DNA of 64,000 bases. It comes from Sphingobacterium sp. SGG-5. Lineage in GTDB: Bacteria; Bacteroidota; Bacteroidia; Sphingobacteriales; Sphingobacteriaceae. Both the position numbers and the translations under genes were made by a program. Below the pieces are notes generated by a model that was not told the DNA's origin, ran no database searches, and saw only the letters and a program-made list of their open reading frames with translations. This document shows positions 36,120 to 45,627 of the stretch, one piece after another; within the stretch, counting starts at the first letter, position 1; every line of letters starts with the position of its first letter. The stretch lies in contig NZ_JAAKGO010000002.1 in assembly GCF_011043525.1 (NCBI RefSeq), positions 310,001 through 374,000 on the forward strand, given 5' to 3'.

Positions 36120-36182
36120 GGGGGTAAATTTGAGCCAATTTTGGGGGTATGCGAAAATTGCGTTTGGCTCAAATTTACCCCC
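36120..36182. repeat. Perfect 19-bp inverted repeat with 25-bp loop
   Basis: The left arm GGGGGTAAATTTGAGCCAA (36120-36138) is matched exactly by its complement at 36164-36182. The pair could form a stable hairpin or cruciform, or act as a binding site for a dimeric protein. It resembles no terminator, since no T-tract directly follows on either strand. The arms end in TTTACCCCC, which is also found in one of the candidate PUL operators, possibly by chance. Confidence 0.85.
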
Positions 36183-36273
36183 TTGACCTGACTTTTGACA
36201 GGCTCAAAAATAGCCTTAAATAGGGTTTTATCCTTGTTTTTGGACCTCTGAAGGGGATGGAAACAGGAATAGT

Positions 36274-36329
36274 ACTAGCATGCATTTTTTTGAAAAGTGC
36301 ATGCATTTTTCAAAAAAACACGTGCTAGT
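36274..36329. repeat. 56-bp near-perfect palindrome centred on GTGCATGCAT
   Basis: Outer arms ACTAGCA (36274-36280) and TGCTAGT (36323-36329) enclose a nearly complete palindrome with few mismatches, including T and A runs either side of the centre (about 36301/36302). It may be a cruciform-forming or hairpin RNA element. A similar GAAAA-GTGCATGCAT-TTTTT core recurs at about 36565-36585, inside the direct-repeat unit described next. Confidence 0.8.
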
Positions 36330-36340
36330 TTTATAATTAT

Positions 36341-36618
36341 GCAGGTATAATTTGAAAAAGAGGATGCATGTTTTAGAAAACTGCTTGTAAGTTTTTCTAT
36401 AGTGCACACGCACTTGAAAAAAGTACATACTTTTTTTAGCAGAACAGATGCAATATTCGGAGGATTACTTGCAAGGTTTTCCTTTCTGCAGGCGTAATCT
36501 AAAAAAGTAGATGCATGTTTTAGAAAACTGCGTGTAAGTTTTTCTATTGTGCACGCACACCTGAAAAAAGTGCATGCATTTTTTGGCGGAGTAGGTGCAC
36601 TATTCGAAGAACTGCCTG
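36341..36618. repeat. Two diverged tandem copies of a ~131-bp unit (period ~147 bp)
   Basis: Copy one starts at 36341 and copy two at 36488. They align without gaps over most of their length: GCAGG..TAAT, then GATGCATGTTTTAGAAAACT, then TGTAAGTTTTTCTAT.GTGCAC. The copies differ at several positions, so the duplication is old. The unit contains an internal GTTTTAGAAAAC palindrome. No open frame continues through both copies. Confidence 0.8.
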
Positions 36619-36619
36619 A

Positions 36620-37486
36620 CTACCTTAAGAAGAGACCTTCCAGCGACTTGGGAATCAGCTCCAACGCCCGAGCCCGGTCAAACATGCTGTGAATAGCCTC
36701 TTTTCCTTCAGCCCCTAAATCCGAAGAGTAGCGGTTGACATACAATTCAATATGCTTATACATGACGTCTTCCTCCATTTCCTGTGCATGTGACCGTATA
36801 TAATCCAAACCCGATTTGGGGTTAGCAAAAGCATATTCTACACTCTGATGGATTAAGTCATTAACCAAAAGCTGAACGTCCATCGGCAGGCTCCTTTTAA
36901 TGACTATACCTCCAAGGGGAATAGGCTGTTGCGTCGTTTGTTCCCAATAATCGCCCAGATCCACAACCTTATGCAAGCCTTTATCCTGATACGTAAATCG
37001 GTTTTCATGGATGATCAACCCCAGGCCAATCTCTCCGCGTAGCAAGGCTTGCTCAATCTCCGAAAAAATCAGCTCTTGCTTATTTTGCAACAAGGGATAG
37101 GCCAGACTCAGCAAAAAATTGGCTGTCGTATATTTTCCGGGAATACCGATTCTCAAGTTTTGAAGCTCCTGTGGAAGAAATGCGCCGGTATATTGACTCA
37201 ATCGTGCTGCCAGTTCTTCATTTTTCGTCACCAACAGAGGTCCCACACCAAAACCCAGCGCACTCCCCGCATCCAGCAAAACATACTTCTCGATTACATA
37301 AGCAAAAGCATGGTAGCTAAGCTTAGTAATATCCAATTCACCCTGAAAAGCCTTTTGATTCAACGTTTCCACATCCTGGTACTCAACCTCAAAATCCAGT
37401 CCTTGTGTGTCGATCTTGTGATGGATCAGCGCATCAAATATAAAAGTATCGTTCGGGCAGGGCGAAAAGCCTAAGGTGAGTTTCAT
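36620..37486 (-). CDS. mqnD: 1,4-dihydroxy-6-naphthoate synthase MqnD (futalosine pathway)
   Basis: This enzyme converts cyclic dehypoxanthinyl futalosine to 1,4-dihydroxy-6-naphthoate in menaquinone synthesis. The ATG at 37486 (MKLTLGFSPCPNDTFIFDAL) matches the family N-terminus and is preferred over a GTG 69 bp upstream. The product is 288 residues. Other family signatures are DITKLSYHAFAYV, LLDAGSALGFGVGPLLVTKN and GEIGLGLIIHENRFTYQDKG, with the periplasmic-binding-protein-like fold. Other mqn genes are not nearby. Confidence 0.95.
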   Translation of the reverse strand: MKLTLGFSPCPNDTFIFDALIHHKIDTQGLDFEVEYQDVETLNQKAFQGELDITKLSYHAFAYVIEKYVLLDAGSALGFGVGPLLVTKNEELAARLSQYTGAFLPQELQNLRIGIPGKYTTANFLLSLAYPLLQNKQELIFSEIEQALLRGEIGLGLIIHENRFTYQDKGLHKVVDLGDYWEQTTQQPIPLGGIVIKRSLPMDVQLLVNDLIHQSVEYAFANPKSGLDYIRSHAQEMEEDVMYKHIELYVNRYSSDLGAEGKEAIHSMFDRARALELIPKSLEGLFLR

Positions 37487-37561
37487 GTATCGTTGTTTAT
37501 ATGCAAAAATAACGATAAAAAAGAAAATAGCCTCCCAAAGCCATAAAAAACTCACGGAGCT

Positions 37562-37624
37562 AAATCCCCCCTTACATTAAGGCGTTTTACCCCCTATTAC
37601 TAAAAGATAATTCTTCTATTTTTG
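37562..37624 (+). promoter_or_regulatory. Candidate PUL operator and promoter upstream of the first lyase gene
   Basis: Two C-runs, TCCCCCCTTA (37565-37574) and ACCCCCTATTA (37589-37599), lie about 24 bp apart and read like the tandem half-sites of a hybrid two-component regulator. Eighteen bp further on, TATTTTTG (37617-37624) matches the Bacteroidota -7 consensus TAnnTTTG, 39 bp before the ATG of the lyase gene. No good -33 element is visible, in keeping with activator dependence. Confidence 0.6.
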
Positions 37625-37662
37625 TCTGATATTCGCTTATAAACCGTAAACACGTAATACAA

Positions 37663-39927
37663 ATGATGATGTATAGAAAACTTTTTCTATTTGGTTATAC
37701 CTTTTTTATATTGTGCACTTTTTCTATAACACTAAAAGCACAGCAACAAGACGATGATATTGCCGAAGCTTTTGCACAGCTATCGGAAAAAATCCGACCA
37801 GATCACCCAAGGGTATTTATCAATGAGGGCATGTTGCGAGACTTACAGGCGAAGTCTGTCGGAGTAAACCGTGAGCACTTCGATGCAATGAAAAACCGTA
37901 TCGACAACATTATCAATCGAGACATCGTATTCAACGATCTCAGTATTACCGACGGCACGCGAAGCAAAGACCATGAATATGGGTATATCGCTTCGGATGC
38001 AGCACTGATCTACCTGATTACCGGTGATCTGAAATACTTCAATTACACAAAAAAAGTCCTAATAAAGCTCAACGAATATTATGCCGCACGGAACGAGCAA
38101 AATCTGAACATCCACTGGCGCGCCTATACCCGTATCTCCGCCCTGGCGGCCTTTGATTGGATTTACGCCGGTCTGACCGAGCGCGAACGCAGAGAAATAG
38201 GCAGACCGCTGCTGGAGGCCATAGATAAAATGGTCTTTCTCCATGGGCGTAAATCTGCACCAAGAGAAAACCGGGGTGATTACAAATCTGGCTTTTATGG
38301 CAACCCTGTGTTGGCTTGGTATGCCGGCCTGGTCTTTGATAAGACAGGAATAAATGATCCGATGGCTTCTACCCTCTTGAAACAAGGATTCGAGGATCAT
38401 TGGAGGCTGCTTCGTTACAGAAAGCAAGTAGCCGGTGACGACGGAGGTGCCGCAACAGCTGTTATGGAATACAATATCCAGGCCTATCCTTGGGCAGAGT
38501 TCAATTTTTTCCACAGTGTAAAGTCAGCAACGGGAGTTGATATTTCCCAACGCTGGACCTCTCCGTTGGATCTGCTGTATTATACGGTATGGAACTGGTT
38601 GCCGAAAAAGCACCATGTGGGCTATGGAGATGTAGATCATATTGCCAACCAATTGCCTTTACTCCACATGTATGCCCATCTGACACAGATGAGGCATTTC
38701 TATGGGAAAAACCACCCCAACATCATCCCGCTATTACTTTGGGTAGGGGCAAAAGTAAAACAATATCCCTCGGATGTATTTCCTTTTGCCCGGTATCTGG
38801 TGGATTATACACTCGATGAGAAAAATGTCCCACCGGTTAGCGAAGAACTGACAGGTTTGCCTTCTGCTATGCACTTCGAAAACATGGGACAGATTTTCAT
38901 GCGCTCAGGCTCTGGTCCGAATGACACCTATGCGTCTTTCTCTGCAGGAGGTATCCTTACCCAACATCGACACTACGACAATAACAATTTCGTGATCTAT
39001 CGCAATGGCTTTAGGGCCCTTGATTCGGGCACACGCCCCGAACCGGGTCAGCACCTCACTCACTATTACTGCCGCACCGTGGCACACAACTGCATCACGA
39101 TCCGCATGCCCGGCGAGGAGTTCCCTGAATATTGGGGTGGCCCGGCTTCTTCCGAAACACCCCTGCCCATCCCCAATGACGGCGGCCAACGAGAACTGCT
39201 CGGATCTAAAGTAGTCGGGTATAGCCAGAACAAGCAGTATGTCTACATTGCTTCCGATGCGACAAAATCCTATCATCAAGATAAAGCACAGACCATCCTT
39301 CGGCAGTTTGTGTTTATCCAGCCGGATATATTCGTGGTTTTCGACAAAGTCGTCTCCAAGTCGGCCGATTACCCGAAGACCTGGCTGTTGCATACCGCCT
39401 CTGAGCCCGTATTTGTGAAGGACAACGAGTTTTACGAAACATCGCAGGGTGGTACCCTGTTTTGCCGAACAGTCTTTCCTGCCGAAGCACAAGCAACCAA
39501 GATCGGCGGTCCCGGCAAACAGTTCTGGTCGGATGGGCGCAACTGGCCGTTGCCCCTTCTTACACCCGATGATTGGAACTACCGTCCCAACAGTCCGGAG
39601 CGTTACAAAAACCTCACAACAAAACCACTATTGGGACAGTGGCGGGTCGAGGTGTCTCCTAAAAACCCCAACCTGAAAGACAGGTTCCTGCATATAATAC
39701 AGGTTGGAGATGATAAGCTAAAGAGTATGGTTACCTCAAAAGCCGTGGAAAAAGACCATAAAAAGGGTGTGGCATTTGACTATGCGGGAAAATCCTACGA
39801 GATCCTGTTCAACGATGACGATACCGTCGGAGGACACATCCGCATCTCCAAAGGTGGCAACACCCTACGGAACGAAGCGTTCACCTCACAGGTAGAACCG
39901 CAGGAAAGTATATTCAAGATACGATAA
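37663..39927 (+). CDS. Heparinase II/III-superfamily polysaccharide lyase (periplasmic)
   Basis: This is a secreted lyase likely to cut uronic-acid-containing chains by beta-elimination. It is 754 residues with a signal peptide (LFLFGYTFFILCTFSITLKA, SPI-like). The N-terminal alpha-helical part contains RPDHPRVFINEG and NIHWRAYTRISALAAFDWIY. The C-terminal beta-sandwich (Hepar_II_III-like, about residues 410-740) shows ILTQHRHYDNNNFVIYRNGF (H435, H437), SGTRPEPGQHLTHYYCRTVA, NDGGQRELLGSK, KIGGPGKQFW and GQWRVEVSPK. Several of these parallel heparinase II of Pedobacter heparinus. It is a clear paralogue of the lyase at 51902-54121. The precise PL family and substrate are not assigned. Confidence 0.85.
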   Translation: MMMYRKLFLFGYTFFILCTFSITLKAQQQDDDIAEAFAQLSEKIRPDHPRVFINEGMLRDLQAKSVGVNREHFDAMKNRIDNIINRDIVFNDLSITDGTRSKDHEYGYIASDAALIYLITGDLKYFNYTKKVLIKLNEYYAARNEQNLNIHWRAYTRISALAAFDWIYAGLTERERREIGRPLLEAIDKMVFLHGRKSAPRENRGDYKSGFYGNPVLAWYAGLVFDKTGINDPMASTLLKQGFEDHWRLLRYRKQVAGDDGGAATAVMEYNIQAYPWAEFNFFHSVKSATGVDISQRWTSPLDLLYYTVWNWLPKKHHVGYGDVDHIANQLPLLHMYAHLTQMRHFYGKNHPNIIPLLLWVGAKVKQYPSDVFPFARYLVDYTLDEKNVPPVSEELTGLPSAMHFENMGQIFMRSGSGPNDTYASFSAGGILTQHRHYDNNNFVIYRNGFRALDSGTRPEPGQHLTHYYCRTVAHNCITIRMPGEEFPEYWGGPASSETPLPIPNDGGQRELLGSKVVGYSQNKQYVYIASDATKSYHQDKAQTILRQFVFIQPDIFVVFDKVVSKSADYPKTWLLHTASEPVFVKDNEFYETSQGGTLFCRTVFPAEAQATKIGGPGKQFWSDGRNWPLPLLTPDDWNYRPNSPERYKNLTTKPLLGQWRVEVSPKNPNLKDRFLHIIQVGDDKLKSMVTSKAVEKDHKKGVAFDYAGKSYEILFNDDDTVGGHIRISKGGNTLRNEAFTSQVEPQESIFKIR

Positions 39928-39953
39928 ACCTTTTTTCACATAAAAAATAAAAA

Positions 39954-41222
39954 ATGAAACAACTACTGAACAATACCTTTACCCGATCCGTCTGCTACTT
40001 TGGTCTGGCCGGTCTGCTTTTCTCCGCATGTACCTCCGCACCGGAGAAAAAAGAGCCCGCTGCCGCTATATCCTACGATGCCATTCCCGAAGGCTATCTC
40101 GACGAAGCGAAAGATATACCTAATTTCTGGGTGGCCACGGTGGAGGAAGTCAATACCTATCTCAAGACCCGTGTAAAAAAAGGCAAGGTGGAGACCGTCG
40201 GAACGTCGGCCGGGGGAAGGCCCATCATGTCCGTATCCTATGGCACCGCAAGGTCCGAAGAGGGAAAGACAACCACTTTCTCGGGTTCCTTAGGCGTTTT
40301 CGACATTGCCCCGTACCGGGGAAAGGACAACAATAAGACCGTCTATATGGGACTGGGCGGGGTACACGGCTTTGAGCTGGAGGGCATCATGGGTATTATC
40401 AACATGATCGAGGTGTTTGAAACAGGCAAAGATCTGAGCGGAAAGGCACGGCCTGAGCTAGCGGCCATGCTCGATTCGGTAGACCGCATTGTGCTCATAC
40501 CCCTGGTCAACCCCGACGGCAGAGCACGTATACCCATCCGCATGGAAACGGACAAAGGTGTCGATTCGCCCGAATCTTTTACCGTACATGAATACCTGAA
40601 TACAGGCGGCAAGAAAGACGGCAGTATTATTGGCTGGCCCGATGTGAAGAAATATATCCCTATGGATTTTGCAAACTTTGGCTTCCCTGGGGGCTATCCA
40701 AATGACAATGGGGTCAATATCATGCATGATGATTTCTTTGGCTCACCACAACCTGAAACCAAAATGCTATTCGACATAGCGGCTCGGGAAAAACCGGACT
40801 TGATCATCAATATGCACACAGGTGTACCCAAGAACAATTATTTTATGCAGATCCACCGCCCTTTTGCAGAGCCAGAGGTGCAACCCATATTTGAAGAGCT
40901 TTACAAACAGATCAAAACCAGCTTAACACAGCATAATCTGCAAGGATCAACGGATGCCGCTGTCGAATCTACTCCACCGCAGAAATACAGTCGCTATAAC
41001 CTCGGCACAGCCCTTAATTTGCACTGCGGTGCATTAAGTGTGGTGATCGAAACGCCAAGTCACGGCTTTCAGGGCACCAATCTTGCTGGTATTCCTACCG
41101 CCCATACTCCCGAATCTCTTTTAGATGCACAGCTCATTGCGCATTTGGAATCTATGAAGTTTTTAGCCGAAACAGGTGGACGAAGCCAATGGCAAAAGGA
41201 TTTTTTTCCGGACAAACCGTAA
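39954..41222 (+). CDS. M14-family zinc carboxypeptidase-like lipoprotein
   Basis: This 422-residue lipoprotein (lipobox LLFSAC, Cys26) belongs to the M14 metallocarboxypeptidase superfamily. Zinc ligand motif HxxE is GGVHGFELEG (H138, E141). The substrate region has LVNPDGRARIP (NPDG motif), and IINMHTG supplies the third zinc ligand. Its C-terminal VVIETPSHG probably has the catalytic Glu. It follows the first lyase by 26 bp, so it belongs to the same transcript. Why an amide-bond hydrolase sits in a lyase locus is open; cleavage of an amide-linked substituent or of a core peptide is inferred. Confidence 0.85.
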   Translation: MKQLLNNTFTRSVCYFGLAGLLFSACTSAPEKKEPAAAISYDAIPEGYLDEAKDIPNFWVATVEEVNTYLKTRVKKGKVETVGTSAGGRPIMSVSYGTARSEEGKTTTFSGSLGVFDIAPYRGKDNNKTVYMGLGGVHGFELEGIMGIINMIEVFETGKDLSGKARPELAAMLDSVDRIVLIPLVNPDGRARIPIRMETDKGVDSPESFTVHEYLNTGGKKDGSIIGWPDVKKYIPMDFANFGFPGGYPNDNGVNIMHDDFFGSPQPETKMLFDIAAREKPDLIINMHTGVPKNNYFMQIHRPFAEPEVQPIFEELYKQIKTSLTQHNLQGSTDAAVESTPPQKYSRYNLGTALNLHCGALSVVIETPSHGFQGTNLAGIPTAHTPESLLDAQLIAHLESMKFLAETGGRSQWQKDFFPDKP

Positions 41223-41249
41223 GTTTTATAAGTTGATGTTAACAAAGAG

Positions 41250-41288
41250 AAAAGGCACAGACTTGGATACTCCACGTTCGTGCCTTTT
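41250..41288. terminator. Bidirectional terminator between the convergent M14 and lyase genes
   Basis: The arms AAAAGGCAC (41250-41258) and GTGCCTTTT (41280-41288) form a perfect 9-bp stem. T-rich sequence follows on both strands. It lies 28 bp after the M14 stop and 29 bp before the lyase stop, where both units converge. Confidence 0.7.
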
Positions 41289-41316
41289 GTTATTTTCAAT
41301 GACAAAAAGAATCTCT

Positions 41317-43845
41317 TTATTTAACCACAAACTCAAAACCAGCAACTCTAAAGTTTCCCGATCCACTGGTGTTAAAAAAGGACAAGAATTCATCATAATT
41401 CTCTCCGCCTTTCAGTAAAATTCCCAAATCAGAAACGTCTACAAACTGTCTGCTGTGTTTGATTGTTATTTTCACCTCTTCTATTTTTTTATTATCACTG
41501 CCTTTGAATACCATCATTTTACCTGGTACAAGTCGGTTGACAATCGTACAGGACTCCGAATCTCCCATATACGTAAAAGCAATTTTTGTGAGTTCAATTG
41601 TGGCAGAGGTCGCTACATCGCTTAAATCCATACCTAAAAAATAGCCTTCATTTTTATCAATTCCTGTACTCTCCCCTCCTTTTACACCCAGCTGTCCATG
41701 ACCAGACCTGTCTATGCCCGCATTGACAATACCCGAAGATTCAATACGCTTGGCATCGATCCTAAACTTCAATGTCCGTCCAAGTAAGCCTTTGTGAGTA
41801 ACCTCTCCGTAGGGAACCCAATCTGGGGTTTCCAACGGTTCCAAGGTGCCAGAGCGATCAACCTTAATAGGAGAAATATCGTGGAAAAGTTTAAAACCAT
41901 GCGAAGCTGTATTGGGATTCGGCGCATCCAAGATAAATGTATTCTTTTCCAATAGCAAATCTGACTTCCCCTCCTCAAAAGTTACGGTAAATCGACCGGT
42001 CTTGCTTCCCGGGATCTGCGCATTAAACCCTACCATGACCGTCCCTCGATTTTGTTGATTGTACACACCATACATGTAGTCTCCAAATTCACAAGTATAT
42101 TGGCTGGGATTTTCCGAAGGCCGTATGACTAACTCGAAAGGAATGTCGGCATCAAACTTCAAAAACATCGTTTTTCCTTTTTGAGATAACTTAATTGTTT
42201 TTTTATCAATAATTTCGGCGGATGCCGGTGTAACCATGTTCCAACGCAAATCCACAGGTTTTGCATTAGCCAGTATAAAATCCTCAATCTTGAGATAGAT
42301 ATCGTCTATAAGAACAGCTGTCCTATGTGCCGTCTTAACTTCGTTATTAAGGTTTAAAACAGGGGTAAGATCTATTTTAACACCTTTCTCTTTTTTACGA
42401 TCAAAGGTCTCGATAATCTCTGCCTTTCCATTCACATTATGTCGCTGATTATTGATCGTAAGCGTATTATGGTTGAGATTATTGTACCTAAAGATATCCC
42501 ATCGTTGGGAATTTTGCCCCATATTCCACAGGTCCACACCTTTAGACTCTAAAGTGATATAGCTTTGCAGACCAAAATCCATCGCCCACCTCAAGCCTCC
42601 GACATCATAGACAAAAGTACCCTGATCCATGTGTCCATGTGGTGCTGAGGCATTTCCTCCTTTGATGCCCAGGTACTTCCCCTGGCCGGCATCCCATGCA
42701 GTACGAACGATAGATACCGGCGTAATTCCGTGGCCGGTAAACATGTGTTTGACCGGTGGTTTTATCCCGGCAGGATTCAGGTCTTTGCCGAAAACCAACA
42801 CATTGGGCAGTAATCTTTCCTCATCAGCACTTTGTTTTTTAGTATATGCCCCGCTCTGAATCAACGACATTTCCTGATATATCAAAGTAGGATCGTTCCG
42901 CTTCTGGGCAAACCAAAACATCGAAGGAGAGGCAGATACGCGACTTCCATTGTCGGAATAATTAAAATAATCGCCGGATGAACCTGTTGCAAAAAGCATA
43001 TAATTGGCTGATTCCATAAAACCCGCCGTTTTGGATAGCCCCTTATCAGACCCTAATGCACTTTCCAAAGCTGCAGACAACATCACCTGAAATGAGGTGC
43101 CGTAATTCCAATAACCTGGTCCTTCCGGGTAATTGCCCTCTGGACCATAGGCTTTCAAGGGTAATATGTTTGATTTCAACGCTCTTTCTATAACAGCTAT
43201 AGATTGTTCCTTTTCGTCTTCCAAAATAGCCAAAGCACCGAAGACTAATCCTGCGTTACACACCGAATTCCAGTTATTGTGCGCTTTGAGAAACCATGCG
43301 TCCTTTTCGTTATAAGAAGGAGCAAACGCCTTTTCCACGATAGCTTTACGAACTTTTTCCTTTGTCACCGACTGCAAATCGTCATATAACCAATCATAGG
43401 CTATCGCTACCGCCATACACATCTCGCCCACATCCAAAAAATGGGAGGGATTCCAACTTTCAAAGTCACACACGGCATGAAGCTCCTTTTCGGCCCGTTG
43501 CAGGTATTTTACATCCTTCGTCAAGCGGTAGCTATAGGATAAATAATACAACCGGGTCAGCGCTTGACGGGAAACGGCCAGCAGCCTTTTACCTCTTTTT
43601 TCAAAAACCAGTGGCTCAACCGACAGGAAGCTATCGGACATCTGATGGATATACGTATCTATTCTCTTCAGTTCGCTTTTTTTATCTAACGATGCTTTCA
43701 GGCCAATTTCCTCTCCTTTTGTCAATAAAAGACGAGGATGCTCTTTGATTTTTGCATAGTCAAATGAAAGTACTGATCTAGCCACCTGTGCGTTCACTGA
43801 AACACATAGATAGATCAATAAAACAACAAGGATTCCCTTTCTCAT
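41317..43845 (-). CDS. Heparinase II/III-superfamily polysaccharide lyase (large type, paralogue A)
   Basis: This is a secreted lyase of 842 residues. Signal peptide: MRKGILVVLLIYLCVSVNAQ. The N-terminal toroid includes RLLAVSRQALTRLYYLSYSY and FLDVGEMCMAVAIAYDWLYD. The GNYPEGPGYWNYGTSFQVML and SAPHGHMDQGTFVYDVGGL (with conserved His-x-His and Asp) are typical of Bacteroidota enzymes annotated as heparinase II/III-like, and are reminiscent of exolytic PL15-type lyases. It is the last gene of the SGBP-SusC-SusD-lyase operon, 27 bp after SusD. The lyase at 58234-60786 is its close paralogue. The exact PL family and mode (exo or endo) are not proven here. Confidence 0.85.
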   Translation of the reverse strand: MRKGILVVLLIYLCVSVNAQVARSVLSFDYAKIKEHPRLLLTKGEEIGLKASLDKKSELKRIDTYIHQMSDSFLSVEPLVFEKRGKRLLAVSRQALTRLYYLSYSYRLTKDVKYLQRAEKELHAVCDFESWNPSHFLDVGEMCMAVAIAYDWLYDDLQSVTKEKVRKAIVEKAFAPSYNEKDAWFLKAHNNWNSVCNAGLVFGALAILEDEKEQSIAVIERALKSNILPLKAYGPEGNYPEGPGYWNYGTSFQVMLSAALESALGSDKGLSKTAGFMESANYMLFATGSSGDYFNYSDNGSRVSASPSMFWFAQKRNDPTLIYQEMSLIQSGAYTKKQSADEERLLPNVLVFGKDLNPAGIKPPVKHMFTGHGITPVSIVRTAWDAGQGKYLGIKGGNASAPHGHMDQGTFVYDVGGLRWAMDFGLQSYITLESKGVDLWNMGQNSQRWDIFRYNNLNHNTLTINNQRHNVNGKAEIIETFDRKKEKGVKIDLTPVLNLNNEVKTAHRTAVLIDDIYLKIEDFILANAKPVDLRWNMVTPASAEIIDKKTIKLSQKGKTMFLKFDADIPFELVIRPSENPSQYTCEFGDYMYGVYNQQNRGTVMVGFNAQIPGSKTGRFTVTFEEGKSDLLLEKNTFILDAPNPNTASHGFKLFHDISPIKVDRSGTLEPLETPDWVPYGEVTHKGLLGRTLKFRIDAKRIESSGIVNAGIDRSGHGQLGVKGGESTGIDKNEGYFLGMDLSDVATSATIELTKIAFTYMGDSESCTIVNRLVPGKMMVFKGSDNKKIEEVKITIKHSRQFVDVSDLGILLKGGENYDEFLSFFNTSGSGNFRVAGFEFVVK

Positions 43846-43872
43846 ACGATATAATTTATTAGCACCATTCCA

Positions 43873-45594
43873 TTACTCCGTCCATTGCGGCCGTTGCTTG
43901 AGGCTTTTGTTCAATTCCGTCTCTTGCTGTGGATAAGGCAATAAAAAGTGTTTTGACTTTTTAAAATTTTTACCCGGTTCCAGATAGGTCTGATGAAATT
44001 GATTTGTCGCCACAAACATAGGATTATTTTCTATCATATTATTTGTGTAATCCAGCTTTTCCTTCAACAAATTCCATCGAATCAAATCCTGTTTACGTAA
44101 GCCCTCAAAACACAGCTCTCTCAACCTCTCATTCACTATCTCTTCAAAGAACACATTATGGTTCCAGCTTCCACTATAAGGCTCCTGTCCTGCACGTTCC
44201 CGCACTTTATTGAGGCTGGTCACAGCCGCCGGTGTCGCATCCGCCGTACCATACCTACCTCCAATACTCGCCTCCGCGTGCATCAATAGTACATCCGAAA
44301 AACGTAATATCGGGAAATTGATACTCGTAAAGTTGGGATCTTTTTCTGAACCCGGTGTATTATTCAAGATGGTATAGGGAGCATTGACCCATGGAGACTT
44401 TGTTTTGAGTTCTTCGATATCCGTAGGTTCCCACCTCCTAAATTTACCGATACCATACTCTTGATCCAAAGGGTTGTCGAAAATATACCGCATCGTAAAC
44501 ACCTGGCTTCCGGAACTGAAATTATTTCTATAACCCGCAATACTCCATTCACGTCTTGTATCCTCAGCCGAATAGATATCATACAGTGGTAAGCCCGCAT
44601 TGATAATGGCGAATCCTCTGGGGATATCCGGTGTACCCACAAATTCCACACCGTTGATATTCCCTAAGCGTCCGCTAACATTTATCCCCATACTATACAA
44701 ATTACCAAAAGAAATTTCAAATAAAGATTCCCTTAGGTCATATTTGTCTTGGAGATAATGGATAAAATGATTTCTATAGCTATTCGGATCGGTAGCGTAG
44801 GGTACAATACTATGCCAACCATCTGCGATAATGATTTCACATTGATCTTTTGCTTTATCAAAATATTGCTGTGGATTTTCAAAGTAGCAATCCGCTTCAT
44901 TTGGAGCCAGATAGGGTTGAAAACCACCCATTTTGAGGTATAATCTGGCTAACAAGCCATGTGCCGCCATCTTATTCGGTTCTCCCGGTACGTACCCTGC
45001 ATCTTTCGCATGATAAAGGTGTTCTGCAGCAAATAGGTAGTCTTTTTCTGCCTGCTTATAAACATCAAATGCCGGCGATGGTGGAAAGTCATTGTCCGCT
45101 TGGGAATAGCTTGGCGTTAGGCGCAAAGGAACCGGCCCAAACCAATTGGCCAAAGTGAAATAACAAAAGCCTCGGATGAAACGGGCCTTGGCCAGTAGCC
45201 TATTATATTCTTCTTGGGTAAATAAGTCAGCTTTTAGATTTTTCTCAAATTGATTGATCAGATGTATACAGCTATAAAATCTCAGCCACATATTCTTTAT
45301 TTCATCGCTTGAGGCTGTGTAGGCATACTTTGCCGCATCTCTTTGGGCTGAAGTCGTATTGGTATAGCTTTCATCTGTCCCTGCTTCCAAAACAACATTG
45401 AACATATATCCGTACAGATCCTCCGTAGCCAGCTGTCCATAGATACCCGACAGAGCCAGGTCGGCTTCTTCTCTCGTCGAATAAAAAGATTCATCCGTCC
45501 ATGCATATTTTGGATCGATCTCCAGGAACTTCTTACAGCTGGAAAACCCAAGCGTCAAAGCGATAATAGTTAAATATTTTATGCTATTTCTCAT
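43873..45594 (-). CDS. SusD/RagB-family glycan-binding lipoprotein (PUL 2, copy A)
   Basis: This is the SusD partner of the adjacent SusC. The ATG at 45594 (MRNSIKYLTIIALTLGFSSC) gives a proper lipoprotein signal with lipid cysteine 20; a longer upstream start is less likely. The 573-residue protein starts KKFLEIDPKYAWTDESFYST and contains GFCYFTLANWFGPVPLRLTP, KMAAHGLLARLYLKMGG and CFEGLRKQDLIRWNLLKEKL, all standard SusD elements. It ends YPQQETELNKSLKQRPQW. It is highly similar to the partial SusD at the right edge, which indicates duplication of the SusC/SusD unit. It lies 33 bp after SusC. Confidence 0.95.
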   Translation of the reverse strand: MRNSIKYLTIIALTLGFSSCKKFLEIDPKYAWTDESFYSTREEADLALSGIYGQLATEDLYGYMFNVVLEAGTDESYTNTTSAQRDAAKYAYTASSDEIKNMWLRFYSCIHLINQFEKNLKADLFTQEEYNRLLAKARFIRGFCYFTLANWFGPVPLRLTPSYSQADNDFPPSPAFDVYKQAEKDYLFAAEHLYHAKDAGYVPGEPNKMAAHGLLARLYLKMGGFQPYLAPNEADCYFENPQQYFDKAKDQCEIIIADGWHSIVPYATDPNSYRNHFIHYLQDKYDLRESLFEISFGNLYSMGINVSGRLGNINGVEFVGTPDIPRGFAIINAGLPLYDIYSAEDTRREWSIAGYRNNFSSGSQVFTMRYIFDNPLDQEYGIGKFRRWEPTDIEELKTKSPWVNAPYTILNNTPGSEKDPNFTSINFPILRFSDVLLMHAEASIGGRYGTADATPAAVTSLNKVRERAGQEPYSGSWNHNVFFEEIVNERLRELCFEGLRKQDLIRWNLLKEKLDYTNNMIENNPMFVATNQFHQTYLEPGKNFKKSKHFLLPYPQQETELNKSLKQRPQWTE

Positions 45595-45627
45595 TTTAAG
45601 TTGTATTAGTAGATACAAAAATTTCAA

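Larger units (their letters stand above)
36027..36619. other. Non-coding, repeat-rich block of 0.6 kb
   Basis: No credible gene is present between the DUF2683-like gene and mqnD. The block carries two separate palindromes and two related direct repeats, listed separately below. Base composition is AT-rich with A and T runs, unlike the neighbouring coding DNA. A short minus-strand open frame covers part of the repeats but has low-complexity composition (F, K, C, H rich) and is not called as a gene. Confidence 0.8.

Noticed and set aside
36120..36182. The inverted repeat arms as an additional PUL operator
   Set aside because: They share TTTACCCCC with one operator, but the arrangement is inverted with a 25-bp loop, not tandem, and lies 1.5 kb from the nearest PUL gene.
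36228..36428. 66-codon frame on the minus strand
   Set aside because: It covers palindromic A/T-rich repeats, has low-complexity composition and no conserved pattern.
38905..39492. 195-codon open frame on the minus strand
   Set aside because: It is antisense to the catalytic part of a clear lyase gene.
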